Shown piece after piece: positions 62,324 to 64,000 of a stretch of 64,000 nt of DNA. Every line of letters begins with the position of its first letter. The stretch's first letter is position 1. The notes under the pieces are model-generated. The model ran no database searches and was not told the DNA's origin. It worked only from the letters and a program-made list of their open reading frames with translations. The position numbers were made by a program, and so were the translations under genes. Origin of the DNA: Odontesthes bonariensis (taxonomy: Eukaryota > Chordata > Actinopteri > Atheriniformes > Atherinopsidae); NCBI RefSeq assembly GCF_027942865.1, contig NC_134521.1:23004449-23068448 (forward strand), given 5' to 3'.

Positions 62324-64000
62324 ATGTCATTCCTATTTGATTGGATTTATAGCGGTTTCAATAGCGTACTACAGTTTTTAGGTGAGTACTGATGATTCAG
62401 CGCATTATCTTGTAACAACTATAAGAATAAGTGCGGGAGATTTGAAAACTGCTTATTTTGGAACGAATCAAAATGGCTGACTGATTTTTCTCACAGTGTT
62501 CATGTGTTAAGTGGACTATGACTTGTGCACAACACTAAGTTTTGTGCCTAGAAATCTTATCTATGGAAGAAGTTCCTCCCTTGTGGGGCCACACAAGCAG
62601 CCTGTTTTTGTCTAAAGTGGCTCAGCTAACAACATCTGCCTATTTTTATATGACGTGTAAACACTGAAGCTACACAAAGCTGATGTTTCTAAGAAACATG
62701 ACATGTGTTTTCACCTGAGCTTGTTAAATTAGTCTGTAAAGGGTGTGTCTGTTTGAAAGCTGATAGTAAATTAAATGTGTGCCAGAAGCTCTGTTCCCCA
62801 GTGTGCACTGTTCTAGTTTCTGTCTTAAAGTTGTACGTAGCAGCCGTTCCTGTTCTCCCTGCTCGGCTGGTTGCGTGGCGCTCCTGTGAGTAATGATGAC
62901 GTGCAGCAGAGCTGACTCAGTCAGAAATTTTACAAATCTACTTTGTATCATTGTGCTGACTCAGAATGGCAAACATAGAGTTCATCAGGAACGTTGAGCA
63001 AGGCGCGGCCATAGTTTGCACCTTTCATCCCATGTGTGGATATTCACTGCGTCTGTAATTTAAGCTCTTTTTTTCGCATGAGCTCCGCAAAGACATGAGA
63101 CTCGGGTCATGATTCCACATCCTAATGAAGGAATAGGAAGTAATGTACAGGCAAGCAGAGACGGGTACAAAGCAGCAAACCTCATCTGTATGCGCACGCT
63201 CGCTGTGAATTCTCACACTGTTTGTTACTCTGGTTTGTTACCACAAATTTATTCATTCAGAAGTTACCCACATTTTGTGCAAGGCAACTGGCATTCTTTA
63301 GCATGTTTGTTCCAACTGATTCAGACATTCGTGTGATCTTTTATTTTTTTTTAACTGTGAGTTAGTTTTTGTTATGGAATAAAACAAATTTGGGTCAAAG
63401 GGGCTCCCTTGTTTTTTTGGGCTTTCAATTAATATTCACATTGCGACATAGATAATGAACAATGACACACTTTGAGCTTTGCAATTTGTGCACGTTCTTC
63501 TCATTCATATGATAATGTTTTAATCTTTATGAATTTAACTCTGTATTCCTGAGAATAAACAAGTCTGTGCTTCCCAGTTCTCGTCAATTTTATAGTTTAA
63601 AGATGTTTATTTGTATTCTCCCAAGTTGTTTGATGAAGACAAATATAATGGTGTGAAATGCTTCTGTTTTTGATTTCAGGACTGTACAAGAAATCCGGCA
63701 AGTTAGTATTTCTTGGCCTGGACAATGCTGGCAAAACAACGCTATTGCACATGCTCAAAGATGACAGATTGGGACAACATGTGCCAACCTTACACCCAAG
63801 TAAGTCTGCTGCTACTCTGTCACACATGCATGTCCACTCATGCTCACTCAGTTGTGTGTTCGAAGACTATGATTGCAATAAAATTCAGGCATATTATTGT
63901 TGGTATGAATTATAAGTGTGTAATATTTGATCACGCTTCCACTTGTGCTTAATGTGTGAATCCTCTCCTCCAGCCTCAGAAGAGCTGACAATTGCTGGCA
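62324..64000 (+). CDS. SAR1B: SAR1B, small GTPase of COPII coat assembly (5' part)
   Basis: GTPase that, when activated by SEC12, inserts its N-terminal amphipathic helix into the ER membrane and recruits SEC23-SEC24. Coding exons visible: 62324-62381 (exon starts 62306 after TTTTTCAG), 63680-63799 and 63974 onward, cut by the window edge. About 68 of the usual 198 residues are seen. [12 protein letters not shown] forms the membrane-inserting helix; GLDNAGKT (32-39) is the P-loop; the switch I Thr is in VPTLHPT (54-60), followed by [16 protein letters not shown] matches SAR1B, where SAR1A has FEWIYNGF, and SEC24A as neighbour agrees. Intron phases are 1 and 1. Switch II, the G4/G5 motifs and the stop lie outside the window. 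Confidence 0.94.

Overview
This is vertebrate nuclear DNA, most probably from a ray-finned (teleost) fish. It carries five spliced protein genes with human-like proteins, GT-AG introns mostly of 0.1-2 kb, AT-rich intergenic DNA, and a teleost-type mobile load: L2 3' ends, Tc1 relics, hAT, piggyBac and Harbinger-like elements, and a tRNA-derived SINE. The species cannot be named from the window. No bacterial, phage, CRISPR or viral content was seen.

Layout, left to right: C5orf24 (minus, coding exon at 4910-5533, with a long 3' UTR to its left), DDX46 (minus, 23 coding exons, 9158-22168), CAMLG (minus, 4 exons, 26079-28110), SEC24A (minus, 24 exons modelled, 31928-56634) and SAR1B (plus, first coding exons from 62324, running off the right edge). 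From what I know of human chromosome 5q31, this gene order and these relative orientations match the SAR1B-SEC24A-CAMLG-DDX46-C5orf24 block, so the window is a conserved syntenic segment. Exon borders were set by hand from splice sites, reading phase and remembered family sequence. Both large models close in frame: DDX46 has 1061 codons plus stop and SEC24A has 1144 codons plus stop.

Functionally, SEC24A (COPII cargo adaptor) and SAR1B (the GTPase that starts COPII coat assembly) are divergently transcribed neighbours that work in the same ER-export coat. CAMLG is a subunit of the ER receptor for tail-anchored protein insertion. DDX46 (PRP5) is a U2 snRNP-associated DEAD-box ATPase of pre-mRNA splicing. 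C5orf24 is a small uncharacterised protein with four GRP-centred repeats at an exact 16-residue spacing.

The unusual structure lies in introns and intergenic DNA. There are three hAT-type insertions with perfect 8-base target duplications, two long fold-back elements flanked by TTAA, an internally deleted piggyBac copy, a Harbinger-like element with a 14-base minisatellite at one end, and a SINE with a 17-base target duplication. I found no evidence of a new multi-gene system. The best leads are the fold-back elements (one carries an exon-like open frame in both arms) and the C5orf24 repeat architecture.
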